Source of the DNA: Daphnia pulex
Taxonomy: Eukaryota; Arthropoda; Branchiopoda; Diplostraca; Daphniidae
NCBI RefSeq assembly: GCF_021134715.1
Contig: NC_060024.1
Location: forward strand, 7,750,001-7,814,000
Length of the DNA: 64,000 nt
Direction: 5' to 3'
The notes under the pieces are model-generated. The model ran no database searches. It was not told the origin of the DNA and was given only the letters and a program-made list of their open reading frames with translations. Position numbers and translations under genes: made by a program. Shown piece by piece: positions 22,052-34,559 of the stretch (position 1 is the first letter of the stretch; each line of letters starts with the position of its first letter).

Positions 22052-24812
22052 ATGTCCAAGTTGTTACCGTTCAGTGATGTTCAAACTAATCAAATACTGT
22101 TGATTGCTGGATACTTTAAACGTGAGCCCAAGAAAAAGGCTGGTAACGTAACAGCGGAATATTCAAGAATCTTACAAAGAAAAGCACGAAAGTACATCGA
22201 CGAGTGGCTTATAAAAGGTGTCCCACCAGTTACGTTTGATAAATTAGCAAGATCAGCTCCATGGATTTTTGAAAAGTTGAGGAAGTGAGTTGACAAAGTC
22301 TGTAGTTGAAGAAAACATATCAACCCAGCCATGTCAATCGACATCAAAGTCAACACCTGTTCCAGGAAACACAACTACACTTAATGGTAACCCAATCTAG
22401 TACCGTTTCCTTACATTATTTATTATTAACAACATATACTTCATTAGGCTACCAGCATACATCGCAGGATACTTATGAACAAGAAGGTGGAACGTCACAC
22501 ATTGCTGAACTGTTGTTTAGTGAAGATGATGATGATGATGGAGATGATACGTCACATGAATTTGAAGGAATGCCAGCTAATTTTTTATGTGGTGGGGAGT
22601 ATTTGGAAAAAACACTGACTCTCAAGAAAATTTTACAGCATTTTGCAGTGTCGACGAATCAAAAGAAAAGTCATATGACATACTTGTTGAAACTTTTGAT
22701 TGAATATCAGCCTCTTCCAGCCTACGACTCATTGCCAGCTACAGGCCAGCAGTTACTTTATATAGATGGGAGAGATGTAGTGAATCAAAGAAGCGCACAA
22801 ACCTTGAATTGTCACAAACACCTAGCTCTACTGAACAACCGACGAGAAAAAAAAAGAGAAAACCGATACCTTTACCCCCTGTTATAAATTTGGACGACGA
22901 GGGCAATACCCTATACGTGCACTTTGGGCTAGAAAACGCATTATGTGGTGATTCTGTTGGCATCTATTTTAAACACGCGGATATTCTCCAGTATGCTGGC
23001 ATCTATAGGACAAATCCTGAAGCTTTGCCCTTTTGTTTAAGAAACAAGGTAATTTTTGTTTTTATTTGATGAAACAGTTGGCAAAAAGTCGTTTATTTCT
23101 GATCTCCTTTATTTTGTTTTCCCAGATTTACAAGATGGATAAGAAAGTTGAAGTGGAGCAGGCCAAAGCATTTCTTCAAGGCCGTCGCTTGGATGATACG
23201 GACAACGCAGTTTTGATCTCTCGTCATGTGACACACTTTGAGGTGGATTTAAGTGCGGATGGAGTTCAGTTTTTCGACAATTCAGAACAGTCTGAATGCA
23301 TCCCTATCTGTATGATAGTCCATTCAGTGAGTGAGTCTACTGATCTATCCAAGTGCAAGCGTATTTTACTTAAAGTGCGAAAACCTGTTATTATTGGCGT
23401 TGCTCATTGCAAAACAAAACCAGACGTGAAGAAATTCCTTGCCCCTTTGATTCAAGAATTAGTGCGACTTGATCCGACGAATCTGGATGACCAAGTTACT
23501 GCTGGTCGACAATTTACAGTGTCAATTCGGTGCATCATAGCCGATTGGCCTATGCGATCGTATCTTAAACGAATAAAGGGACATTCAGGTTATTGGTCCT
23601 GCGAACGCTGTATTCAGGAAGGTGTACGATGCATTTATCATCCCACAGTGCCACTCAAAGCAGGAGAAGAGCCGAAAACTAGTATTCAATTTTTGGAACT
23701 GAACGCCCCCCCCCCCAAGAACTGATGAGGATTTTTTGTCATATTGTGAAAGCGATGAAAGTAGAGATAACCACATAACTAATATTAACGATATTAGTCC
23801 ATGTGTTGAATTGAATGTTCCAATGGTTACTGCATTCCCCATTGAACCGATGCATACAATGTATGCATGTTGTTTTGGCAGATTACTAAAGGGAATAGTA
23901 TCAGTTCAAAAGGAGGGTAAAATAAGCAAAAATCTTTTGTCTTTAATAGATTCGAGACTGCGACTTTTCAAAAAGTGCAAGCCATTTGAGTTTGACAGAT
24001 ACCTTCGATCACTTAAAAATTGCGTAAACAAGTATAAGCATCATGAATTAAGAGATTTGTTGATTTACTTTCTTTTTCCAGTATTTAGTGGCATTTTGAG
24101 TGAAAAACAATTTAACAACTTAATGTTGCTTCAATATGCGATGCTCTTAATGGGAGGGTTTAACCCAAACCCGGTACCAAAAGAGAATGCCTTGCGAGCA
24201 TCGCGTGTTTTGAAATTTTTTGTTCAGCAACTTATCGATTTTGGCTATCCAATCAGGCCGACTACACACGCAGTTATTCATCTTCCGGAAGACGTTATTC
24301 ATTTTGATTGTGGAATTGAATCTTTGAGTGCTTTCCCTTACGAAAATTTCTACAGATTCTTTAGAAACATTCTTTCTTCGGGAAATAAACCTTTAGAGCA
24401 GATAAGAAACAGATTAGTATAAAGATCGAAGTATCTTTTGCCCACTTCTTCTGATGGAATGATCATTAATTCATCACAACAGCTTTTGTTGGGAAAAGAG
24501 CAAGAAATGAATTCTAGTAACAAGGTCGTTTTAAGTTTCAAAAATGAAAAAGGGCCCGAGAAGGAGAAAAAAATCACGTTCCACGATTTCGTTTTATCAA
24601 ACAAATTCCCTAACAATGTTGCTCTAATGAAAAACGGAAATGTAGTCGTCTGTACTGATGTCATCGAAAATCCCCCGGAAAGTAAAGTGTTGCTCATCAT
24701 TGGTTCCAAATTTTCCTTAAAAAAAGATGCGTTCCATTATCCTTATCCCTCATCTACCTATGGGACTCATATTGTTTCTAAACTTGAAAATAGAATAGGT
24801 GAATGGAATTAA
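22052..24812 (+). pseudogene. Tnp2-like transposase gene, broken
   Basis: The N-terminal part starts MSKLLPFSDVQTNQ; later exons carry LPATGQQLLYID and, after a GT/AG intron at about 23049-23125, the catalytic region. Recognisable landmarks are RIKGHSGYWSCERC, FPIEPMHTMYACCFGRLLKG, KPFEFDRYLRSL, ELRDLLIYFLFPVF and HLPEDVIHFDCGIES followed by FPYENFYRFFRNI, all typical of the large tnp2-like transposase group. Lesions are a shift near 22285, a shift near 22765, a shift in the C-run at 23707-23717, and an in-frame TAA at 24419-24421, after which the same frame stays open to 24812. The element therefore could not move by itself with this copy, unless some indels are assembly errors. Confidence 0.7.
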
Positions 24813-25120
24813 AATTGCTTACAGGGGAAAAAGTTCTACTGTTTCTTACAACTTCACAAGATTTATGTTTACATTCTTTTAAAAATCAAGCAGCATTTTC
24901 AAATTTTAATGCAAGATTCTGATCATATGAAACTGCTGAGCATGCTGAGGAGCATTCCCTATGAGTTGTTTCTCATTTTTACAGGGATGGGTCTCATAAC
25001 AAAAAAAGGACGGTGGAAAGAACCAGTTAAAAACTGAGTAAAACACGGTATTTAAACCCGTTTCTCAAAATGATAGTGAAGGGGAAAAATACCCTTTTTT
25101 AACGGAAAACTGAAGGTTCT

Positions 25121-26100
25121 TAAACAGTGGAAATCACTGAAACTGAAAATTTACCACGTTTAAGTACTAGGGACGTGGATCGTCAACTGATTCAACTTGG
25201 AGATAAGAATTATGAAATTAATTTGGAAAATCTTTTATCGGCGAAAGCATCAGAGCCACGCAAAGACTTCACTGCGGTCGATATATTTCATTGTGGGGAA
25301 ATGACTGGGGAAATCCCCATTCGGCCCTTCCCCAAGGAGTAGCTCATTACCTTAATCATATGCCCTGTCCCGTAATGCAAACGATCTCAATGGATTTATT
25401 GAATTGTGTATAACTATACCTATATCATGCAGGTAGTTTTAAAGATCCGGAAACCACGTCATAACCGATTAAGTTTTTCATGAGCTCCGTCTGAATGAGA
25501 AAGGTGAAGTCAAAGTTTAATTGATTACCTGGTTTTGAACCAGAAACATTGCTAAGGCCCCCCCCCCTTTCAAGACTTTTTAGCTACAAAGAGAGAGAAT
25601 GCCAAAGTGCGAAGACGATTCGAAAACCATGCAAGGTTTCACCGGAAGTAATCAACAACGAAGAACAATTAAAGATTGTCTGCATTATTCAGCTACAAAT
25701 GGAAGCTTATTGTATTGTCTACCTTGCTCTATTTTTTGAAAAAAAAAGTAATTTGGCCTCTTCAGTCGGATTCTGTCATCTGTGACAAAATTTTCATCAA
25801 AAACTGAATGAGTACGAAGGCTCATCAGATTATCGTAATGCAATTACAACATTTTTTTTCTTTTGTGCGATTAATTTAATGGTCAAGCATGAATCGACAG
25901 TCAGTTTGTTGCTCCTACATAAGAGAGAAATCATATTGGAAATCATTTAGTAATCGATTACTATCATCAATAAATAATAAATAATAAATTCTTCTTGTCA
26001 CTGAGAGGTCATGACTTCCGTGGTTCAAACGAAATCATTGGTTCTCCCCAAAACGGCAATTAACTTGGTTTGTTAGAAATAATTGCTTAATACTCGTCGC
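25121..26100. other. Transposon flank, no gene recognised
   Basis: A 71-codon frame at 25127-25342 (starts near EITETENLPRLSTRD) has no recognisable domain and may be a trailing piece of the transposon. The rest is AT-rich, with a C-run near 25557-25567. Nothing else could be assigned. Confidence 0.35.
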
Positions 26101-26116
26101 TTCCTCTTTTGAGCAC

Positions 26117-28160
26117 ATGGTGCTACTCCTCCAGTGCAACTCTGTCAGCATTCGTCTTGCTGTCATCTACCGCCCGCCACCCCTGTCCACGAAGTGTAGT
26201 GACGGCCAGTTTCTGTCAGATTTCTCTGATTTTCTACAACTTCTGGTGTTAATGGGTAGCAAGCTGCTTATCGTCGTTGCAGACGTCGCGAAAAACGCCA
26301 CTGCCCGCAAATTTCTTTCCCTTCTCGACTCTTATGGCCTTACCCAAAACTTCCACAACCCTACGCATCTTGATGGCCACACGCTTGATCTGGTGATCTC
26401 GCGCCCTAGTGACAATGTCGTCACTAACTGTGTGGTCTCTGCTCTGATTTAAGACCATTTTGCTGTACACATGTTGGTTTGTGCTCACCGGCTGGTCCGG
26501 CCACAAAAGAAGATTACGTATCGGGAGTTGCACCGCATCGATGCCGACCTCTTCTTATCCGAACTTCTCACTCTGCCTCTTTTCGTCGCACCATCAGATA
26601 ACCCTGATGAGCTTCTGCTGCTTCTCTGACCTTTTTTTCTGTCGACAAACATGCACCTTTGCGGTCAAAAGTTATCACAGTACGACCACTGAACCCTTGG
26701 GTTTCTGATGAAGTTTTCGATATTCGAAGGAAATGCAGGTCTGTTGAGCGCTGGTGGAGGCACCGTAAGAAGAAGCTGATTGCGTTAGAGGTGAACGGAG
26801 AGATTGTTCGCAATATTTTAACGGTGAAGCTTCGTCTGCTTAAGAGGGACAAAACTTTTTTCCTCAATGAGAAGATAGCCGAGGCTTAGGAGAAGAAATC
26901 GCTATTCAGCATCGTTGACTCGTTTCTTCAAAAAAAGACTGGCCTCAAGCTGCCGCAACACGACTCCCTCTCCGGACTGGTGGAGCGCTTCGGCGATCAC
27001 TTTCTAAAGAAGGTTACAGACATTCGAACCAGTCTGGACTCCACCTCCTGTTCTTCTGCTACTAAAGTTCCAAGAAATATTCCTCCTATTTCCCTCTTTG
27101 AATGTGTGTCCGTTGATGAAATATCTTCTCTCTTATTAAAGAATGTCCCTCCAAGTCTTTTTCTTCCCGTAACCCGATTCTCACCTCCCTTCTTAAGAAA
27201 TTTGCTGATGTTTTTTGCTATTCCTATCACTTCCATAGTAAATCTGTCTTTGTCGTCTGGCGTCTTTCCTAATGAAATGAAGCTTGCTTTTGTTACCCCC
27301 CTTCTGAAGAAACCAGATCTCTGTGTTGACGAACTGAACAACTATCGTCCCGTGTCTCTTCTCTCTTTCTTATCCAAACTAATTTAGCGTGTGGTAGCCA
27401 AACAATTTTCAAAGCACCTTACAGCCTGTGACCTCTACGTCTCAGTTCAGTCAGCTTACAGGCCTAACCATTCATTGGAAACGGCACTGCTCAAGGTTGT
27501 TAATGACCTGCTATTGGCTGTGGACAGTTGCAATGATGTCGGCCTGGTCCTTCTTGACCGCGGCTTTTAATACCATCGACCACGTAATACTCTTACTCAA
27601 CCGACTTATGTGCTGCTTTGGCCTGTCGGGCTCTGTCTGCTCCTGGATTTAATCTTATCTCTCTGGTCGTCGCCAATCTGTTTATATTTCTGGCAAAAAC
27701 ACTGTCGCTGTCCTCCTTCTTTTTGGTGTGCCACAGGGATTGGTTTTCGGTCCCGTTCTGTTAATTTGTACAACAGTCCAATCCACTAAATAACTGAAAA
27801 GCACACCATCAGTGACCATTTCTATCCTGATGATGAGCAGATTTACTCGTCCTTCCCTCTTTAGCCCGACCATTCTGGTCAACGCAGGGCCTTCTCCAGG
27901 ATATCTAATTGGATGGCTGACAAAAAGATAAAGTTTAACGACTCGAAAACTGCTGCATTGGTCGCCTGCAAGAAGGCCAGTCTACGCCAGCTAGAGTACC
28001 TCCCCCTGGTGACTGGAGACGCCTCAGTCTCTCCATCAGCTTCCGTCCACAATCTCGGTGTTACCATCGACCGCCACCTCACTATGCAGGCTTTAAAAAA
28101 GATCCAGTTGAACGTTTTATTAGTTTTATACCATTGTCTGGTCACTCAGGGGCTGCAATA
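26117..28160 (+). mobile_element. Old, decayed L2/CR1-like non-LTR retrotransposon
   Basis: Plus-strand fragments keep the order of an endonuclease-reverse transcriptase ORF. An endonuclease part at 26117-26452 has RLAVIYRPP and THLDGHTLDLVISR. A linker follows at 26659-26889. The RT start at 26980-27387 has NNYRPVSLLSFLSKLI, then AFNTIDHVILL near 27570 and GVPQGLVFGP near 27735. A late segment at 27913-28161 has KIKFNDSKTAALV and NLGVTIDRHL. Many stops and frameshifts split it, and the YxDD motif is not recovered. No poly(A) or target duplication was found. Confidence 0.75.
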
Positions 28161-30600
28161 AATGATTTAGTCATGTAAACACTTGAGAAGCTCCATATTT
28201 CTATTGAAGACTGTTTGAATTCAACGGAGCTTGGGTTGATTTTTTTGGTCCATTTTAATTAATTTACAATTTTTTGTCTGCTTCGACTCACGGTTGGGAG
28301 GGATTATTATTTCACCTCGACGGTAAGGTACCAAAGTGTCTTTCGGCAACGAGATGGTGTGCTCGGGCATATTCTGTTGCTGCTCTACGTGAAGGATATC
28401 CGTTGTTTAGAAAGTGCTCGATGAAATCGCAGTGTAGAAGACACGAGTTTTACAGGGCAATAAAAAATTAATGCTTATAATTTTCACGAAATCTTTGATC
28501 ATCTTATCAGTGAACTGAACAGAAGAAAACAAGCCTATATTTTGATATAATTGGGTAGTTTCAGTTGGAAACTTTAAATCACCTGCAAAACTTACCCAAA
28601 ACAACAGATTTGTGTAAAATTGCTGCTTAGACTCGAAAAAATGCTCAAACATTCAAATTTTAACAGAAAAGGAACAAAGAAATGGATAAACTGCCTTTTT
28701 AAACTTTTCCGTGGATCGTGGTTATGGGGAAGTTGTTTTTTGTTTTTTGTTTTTTAATATTTGTTTGTTGTTTTATAATAACTTTAGTCTAACGGTTGTG
28801 AACAGGGAACCTACAACGTTTTATCTGAAGCTGTTTTGGCGGTGTGTACTGTAAGCTAGTCTAGCTTACAGTCTAGCTTAGCTAGACATCTGAACACATG
28901 CAGTGGTTATTTCTAAAATGCGTGTCATAGTTTGCATTCCTTGTTTATTTTCTGAAAATTTTTTGGGTTCGTTGTAAGGGCAACATAATTGTTGTTACTG
29001 CTGCTTCAAGTGTCTGTATACCGTATTTTTCTAAACTGCTTCTAGAAGACACAGAATTCAGAAGTTGTCACTGAAGTGGTATTCTAGTGCGAATGTTAGG
29101 TCTCCTGTTTCACGCCAAGTTCAGGTCCATAGTCAAGAAGTCATTTTTCCAAGAAGTCAGCACCAAGAAGCCATGGCTTTTAATCAACCCATGAGGTCTG
29201 GCTTCTTTGTTCCCAGTGTCTGGCTTCCTGGATTACAATGTCTAACTTTTTTTCCAAGATAGATCGGTCCAAGAAGCTACAGTTAGTCTTCTAAAAAAAC
29301 CACATTTTTTTTAAATTTAAACTACACTTAGTTGTTCAAAAGAAACAATGTTTTAAATAAAATTCTTCTACTCAACTATCACAAAATAATGACATGTGGT
29401 AATGGAAATACTAAGCAGTTTTTCGCATATTTTAGAGCTTCTTTGTACACTTATTATAGAAAGTTTTAGTTTATTTTCTTGTAAAAATAATAACAGTTTT
29501 AAAAAATCTCTGGTAAAATCGTGATTTAAAAAGAATTATATCATTTTGATTTTTAAATTTTGCCAACGACGTTATAAGATCAAAGAATGTTAAACCAGTG
29601 ATCCAAACGTCAGAAAAAAAGGAATTGACATTTTTTAAAAGTCAGTCAAACGTCACGAAATATTCTTCCGTTAAAGAAAAATATGGGAGTGGCAATTTGT
29701 TCAATTTTATTGTAAATAATTCTCCTTCATGCTTCCATTATTATTCTCTTTCAAAATTCATCCACTGTGTGAGTCCTACTCTCATGCACATCCTCTTTTC
29801 ACGCCCCGGGTCCCAACGGTACTTTTACCGCATATGGTATACAATCATGACATTTTTGCATGATAAGGAATTAAACCCTGTACTGTGTAACACGCTACGT
29901 TAATAAGCAACACTCTATAGTGGCATGCATAAGATAGTTAAGTTAGCATTTAATTTTTTTATCATTTACGAAATATACTTTTTGTTGGTTAATATTCGCC
30001 ATCGGCGAATATGCACCTAAAAAAAATAAGAATACTTTTTGTTGACTGTTTATGTTAATGCCCAATTATAGTAATGTTTTTTTAATTTTTTTCAAAGGTG
30101 AATGCTTAGCACTTTGAACTGATCGTTGAAGTGAACAGCGGTTCAAAATTTAAACCATATTAAGATTCAAAAATTTTTTTTTGCATGGCATTTTAAAAAA
30201 ATATATCGCATCTACATTGAAAACCGACGTGTTTTGAGCAATTCAACAACAAAGGGTAATTCAAACAATATATATCTCACTAATTTTTCTAAGGGTAGCC
30301 AGATTAGCAAAGTTCCCTCTAAACTAGGGATGCCAGAACTGAAAACTTTATCATGTTCTTTATTAAATGTTAGTGTGGCCCGACACGCCAACTAAAGTAT
30401 TTAATATTTAATATGGTCCTTCAAACCGTAAAAATTCAAATCAGTGTAATTTCATGTCTCACCCGCCCAACACATTCAAAGTCCAAATTCTTCTCTCTCT
30501 CTCGCATTCTTTGGTCATACGATTGACAAGCAGGTCACGGGAGTTTGAGGCTAAAAATTCCTTTAAGAGCCCTTAAACGACATTTATTTGTCTTTCCCTT
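28161..30600. other. No gene recognised
   Basis: AT-rich DNA with two small palindromes: 28849-28871 (CTGTAAGCTAG / CTAGCTTACAG around a central base) and 29992-30012 (ATATTCGCC / GGCGAATAT). Short ORFs show no domains. Confidence 0.4.
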
Positions 30601-33600
30601 TGATTGATACCTCATACTTGGGTTTTTCTGTCATCTTAATACTTTTCTGATGTGACATGTCACCAGCCGTGCTAAGGTACACTAGAGAAGAGATTCTTGC
30701 CTGTCGCCCGAGGCTTAAAGGCGAGCTGTCTGCAGAGCCCGATCCCAATCTCGTTGCTTGTGATATAGTGCGATCTTGCTTGATCAGCCCAACCACTACC
30801 ACCGAACCTAAGCTTTTCCTCTTGAACGCAAAATCACTCAAGTTCTCGTGAGTAGTCAGTTCAAGTGCTCAAGTCGAAGAGTGATTTTGTTACGGAGCTA
30901 CTATGCAGCAGGAGACCGGATCTGCTGTGTGTAACCGAATCCTGACTCACTCCACTGAATGGCGATCACCTTATTGCGTCCATCTGCCCACCAGGTTACT
31001 CGGGCCTTCATGAATCAAGGAGCATCAAGAAGGGAGGCGACGTGGCGGTGATTTTCAGATCGTCTCTCGCTATTCAACGAGTGTTCGACATACCGGCGTG
31101 TGATTCTTTCGAGTTTCTGAACCTATCCATCATGTATCGACCACGTCGCGTTCGTCTGTTGGTGGTTTATCGACCCCCTGCGTCTTCGGCGACGGTTTTC
31201 ATGACTGAGTTCCAGGCGGCACTCGAGATTTTATCCACCCTGCCGGAGAAGTTCATCATAGTGGGTGACTTCAATATCCATGTTGATGCACCCTCTGACA
31301 AGCTAGCTGTCACTTTTCTTGAACTAATTGAGACGTTTGGGTTCTCTCAGCTTGTTAAAACCTCTACCCATAGCAAGAAGAAGAAAGTGACTAATCAAGG
31401 CCATACTTTGGATCTCGTCCTTGCTAGGCAACTTGACGATGAGTTTGTGCGAAGCGTCCAAGTGGGCAATTTTGTTAGCGACCATCGACTGGTTTCCTGT
31501 ACTATGCAGGCCCTATCTCCCGGTTGGCCGGTATGCGAGGTACAAACTCGGCCGTTAAAGTCGATTGATCCCGTCGCTTTCCTGGCTGACATTCGTGAAC
31601 TGTTTCTGCTTGTCTCTCCCTCTGACTCGTTGGATGGTCTTGTGCAGCAGTACAATGACGGCCTTCGTTCAGTGCTAGATAAACATGCACCTCTGCGCCT
31701 GAAGAAAGTTGTGCTTAGGCCTACTGTTCCTTGGTGGAGCAACGAAATCAATCGAGAAAAGAGGAAAGTGAGGAAAGCAAAACGTGTTTGGAGGAGGGGA
31801 AACTGGCAGTTTTCTTCGAGATCTACATCGCTCGGTTGACAGACTTTTCCACTCTCTTGCAGCGCATCAAGACCGAATTTTTCTGCGGCAAGGTAGCTGA
31901 GCTGAAGGGAAATCGTCAGGCTCTTCATCAACTCATTGAAGGGTCATTAGACTGCAAGAGGCGTGCGCCTGTTCTGCCCAGCCAACTCGACAGTAAGAGC
32001 CTTAGTGCGGAGTTCAGCAACTTCTTCTCTTCAAAGGTGAACAAGATTCGCTCTGCCCTTGATTTGGCTGTCGGCTCTCTTCCTCTTCCTGGCTCTCCAT
32101 CTACGCCTACTTCACGACGCTCAAATCGACCCCCCTCCCCTGGAGTTGTTTCAACTCCTGCTGGACGGCGTAGGCGTGTTTTGGCATGGCGTGCAACGAC
32201 TGGTGCGTCGTCGACAGTCTCGACACCCTCAACTCGGCGTCTCTTCTCTAGTCGATCAGATTTCAATGTGCTGCGCGACTTCAAACATCTGTCTCCAGAC
32301 GATGTGACCAGGCTTGCTAAATTTTCTCCGTCAAGCTCATGTCAGCTCGACCCAATACCGACATTTCTCTTGAAGAAATACCTCCAGCCACTGGCTCCGT
32401 CAATCGCAAAGATCATCAACCATTCTCTTTCTTCGGGATCTTTTCCTGAGGCGCTTAAACATGCCTTGGTCAAACCGCTCTTGAAGAAAGCAGATATGGA
32501 CAAAGAAGTTTTCGCTAACTACCGCCCAGTCAGTAACACACCCTTTCTCTCAAAGTTAATTGAGAGACCGGTGGCGTGGCAACTTCTCGATCAAGTGAAT
32601 GACATTCTGCCGGAGCGTCAGTCAGCCTATAGGCCTAACTTTTCAACCGAAACATCCCTGCTTTGTTTATTTGATGACCTACTTCGGGCGGCGGATGACA
32701 GTGATGGTACGGCTTTGATTTTTCTCGACTTAAGTGCAGCGTTTGATACGATTGACCATCGAGTTCTTCTTGATCGCCTCTCTGGTAGTGGCATCCGTGG
32801 TGCCGCTTTTGGATGGTTTGGCTCATATCTTAGTGATCGATCCCAATCTGTCATCGTCGATGGTGTAACATCCGATCCAATGGTACTGGAGTGCGGTGTT
32901 CCTCAAGGGTTGGTTCTTGGCCCTCTTCTTTTTCTTGTCTACGTCGCTGCTTTGCCGTATGAGACGCATATTAACGGCGTCGTCGTCGATCAGTTCTCTG
33001 ACGACACTCAAGCGAGAGCAAGATTCTCTTTCCGGATACCATCCAACCAAGCTGGTTGCTCTTCTACACCTTCATCCTTTTCGGTTCGTCGTAGCCGTGG
33101 CTCAACTCGAGGTCGGCGAATTACCGGTCGTAGTCGACGCCGCAGGTGCAGTTCCACTTATTTCCCATCTCAAGCAGATGCTACTGCGGCTTTATCATCG
33201 TGGGCTGTTGTCGCCGATGAGTGGTTTACTTCGAACAGAGTGAAGTGCAACATTAGGAAAACGATCATGATGTTCGCTGCACCCAATCAGTCATGCGTGA
33301 AGCCAGTGAGTCTCCAGGTTGGTGCGTCTTCTCTCCTTCCCTCGCCTGAGTGCCGTCATCTGGGCGTTATCATCGACGCCCAACTTACTCTAGCGTCTCA
33401 CATCCGAGCTGTTTGCAAGAGCGCTCGATATCACCTCTGGAGAATATCGAAAATGCGCCGTTATCTGGATATAGATTCAGCGAAGTGCCTTGTGCATTCG
33501 CTGGACTTGTCCCGGCTGGACTATGCGAACTCCCTCTTCTCTGGCCTACCTGAGAAAAAGCTGGATTGTCTGCAAGCTGTTCAGAATGCCGCTGCTCGAC

Positions 33601-34096
33601 TGATTTGTGGTGGCAACAGGCGTGACAGTGCTCGTCCTCTCTTGAAGCGACTTCATTGGCTTCCAATCCGCGAGAGTCACCTTCAAGCTTTCCACCATTG
33701 TTTTCCGATCACTATGTGGAACTGCCCCGGCATATTTAGTGCAACGCCTGAAAAAGCACATACCAGGCCGAGATGGTCTACGTAATTGCTCGGTAGCCGC
33801 ACCGACGTTGGACATCCCTCGCTCCCGTAAAGCCCGCTGCGGTGATCGGGCTTTCTCCGTTGCCGCAGCCAGAACTTGGAATTCCCTACCTGAGAGTGTC
33901 AGGGCGTCCCCGACCCTCGGAGAATTTAAGACGAAGCTTAAGACCCATTTGTGCTCCCTTGTATTCGCTGTAAACTCATGATTTTCACTGTGACTTGGCT
34001 CAATCTTTTGTAACAATGCCTCATCGCCGCGTCTGGTGCGACACTTGATCGTTGGAAAGTGCGCGTAATAAATACAAATCTAATCTAATCTAATCC
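30600..34096 (+). mobile_element. Young L2/CR1-like non-LTR retrotransposon, nearly full ORF2
   Basis: Encodes an apurinic-type endonuclease and a reverse transcriptase in one original frame now broken by few lesions. The endonuclease (30.9-31.7 kb) shows GGDVAVIFRSSLA, VVYRPPASS, IVGDFNIHVD, GHTLDLVLAR and SDHRLVSC. A TGA near 30943 replaces a codon before LTPLNGD. A single-base shift near 31800 moves into the 684-codon RT frame (31731-33785) with NYRPVSNTPFLSKLIE, FLDLSAAFDTIDH, CGVPQGLVLGP, a QFSDDTQ catalytic box, HLGVIID and LKRLHWLPI. A second shift near 33740 leads to the usual end ARTWNSLPESVR...LKTHL (to 33981). The 3' tail is AATAAATACAAA then three TCTAA units (34078-34094). ORF1 is missing or unrecognised, so it is probably 5'-truncated. 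Confidence 0.85.
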
Positions 34097-34540
34097 CATC
34101 ATTATCTCCAAAAAATTTCTGGCCAAATTTTCAAGAAAGTAGCCTGAGGGGGTAGCCATTGTCCCATCAGGTCAAGCCTCGTGTAGGCCAAAGGCTCTGA
34201 CACAACTCAAAGAAAAGTAGATTACCGCCATTTGTTTTCAATATATTTTTGAGTGGGGACACATGCTTCTCCCCCCCACACCTTGTTTGGCTTGTTATTG
34301 GCCAATCAATTAAAAATATTTTGTGAGCCGTTCCTTCTTAGCGGCCATTCAAGTAAAATTATGTGTGACGTATCTACCTCAGCGTCCAATCAAATTAAAA
34401 AGTCGTCACTCTCTTTCTCTCAATAGCTCCTCAGCCGTCATAACTGAAAAAAATTCTCTCCAACTCTCCAATTACTAGCGGAGAACCGAAAGGGACTCAA
34501 AAATCCTTTAAAAAAATAGGCAAGAAGAAGCAAAGAATAC
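34097..34540. other. Flank of the non-LTR element, nothing recognised
   Basis: Mixed-composition sequence after the TCTAA tail. No coding signature and no obvious target-site duplication could be matched to the uncertain 5' end. Confidence 0.4.
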
Positions 34541-34559
34541 GGAGTACGCAGCTACGCCG

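Larger units (their letters stand above)
18600..25120. mobile_element. DNA transposon with two divergent genes (DUF4806-like and transposase)
   Basis: Two genes are transcribed away from each other from a ~290-bp gap (21763-22051): a DUF4806-like gene to the left and a tnp2-like transposase to the right. This pairing is familiar to me from arthropod and cnidarian cut-and-paste elements. The left flank holds two ~90-bp tandem repeats (18795-18975). The left (~18.68 kb) and right (~25.03-25.09 kb) flanks share inverted similarity around GGGTATTTTTC and CCGTGTTTT, suggesting degenerate terminal or subterminal repeats. Exact ends and target duplication are not resolved. Confidence 0.6.

Noticed and set aside
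31395..31931. 178-codon minus-strand ORF within the L2-like element
   Set aside because: It is antisense to the endonuclease/RT coding frame, which has clear family motifs.
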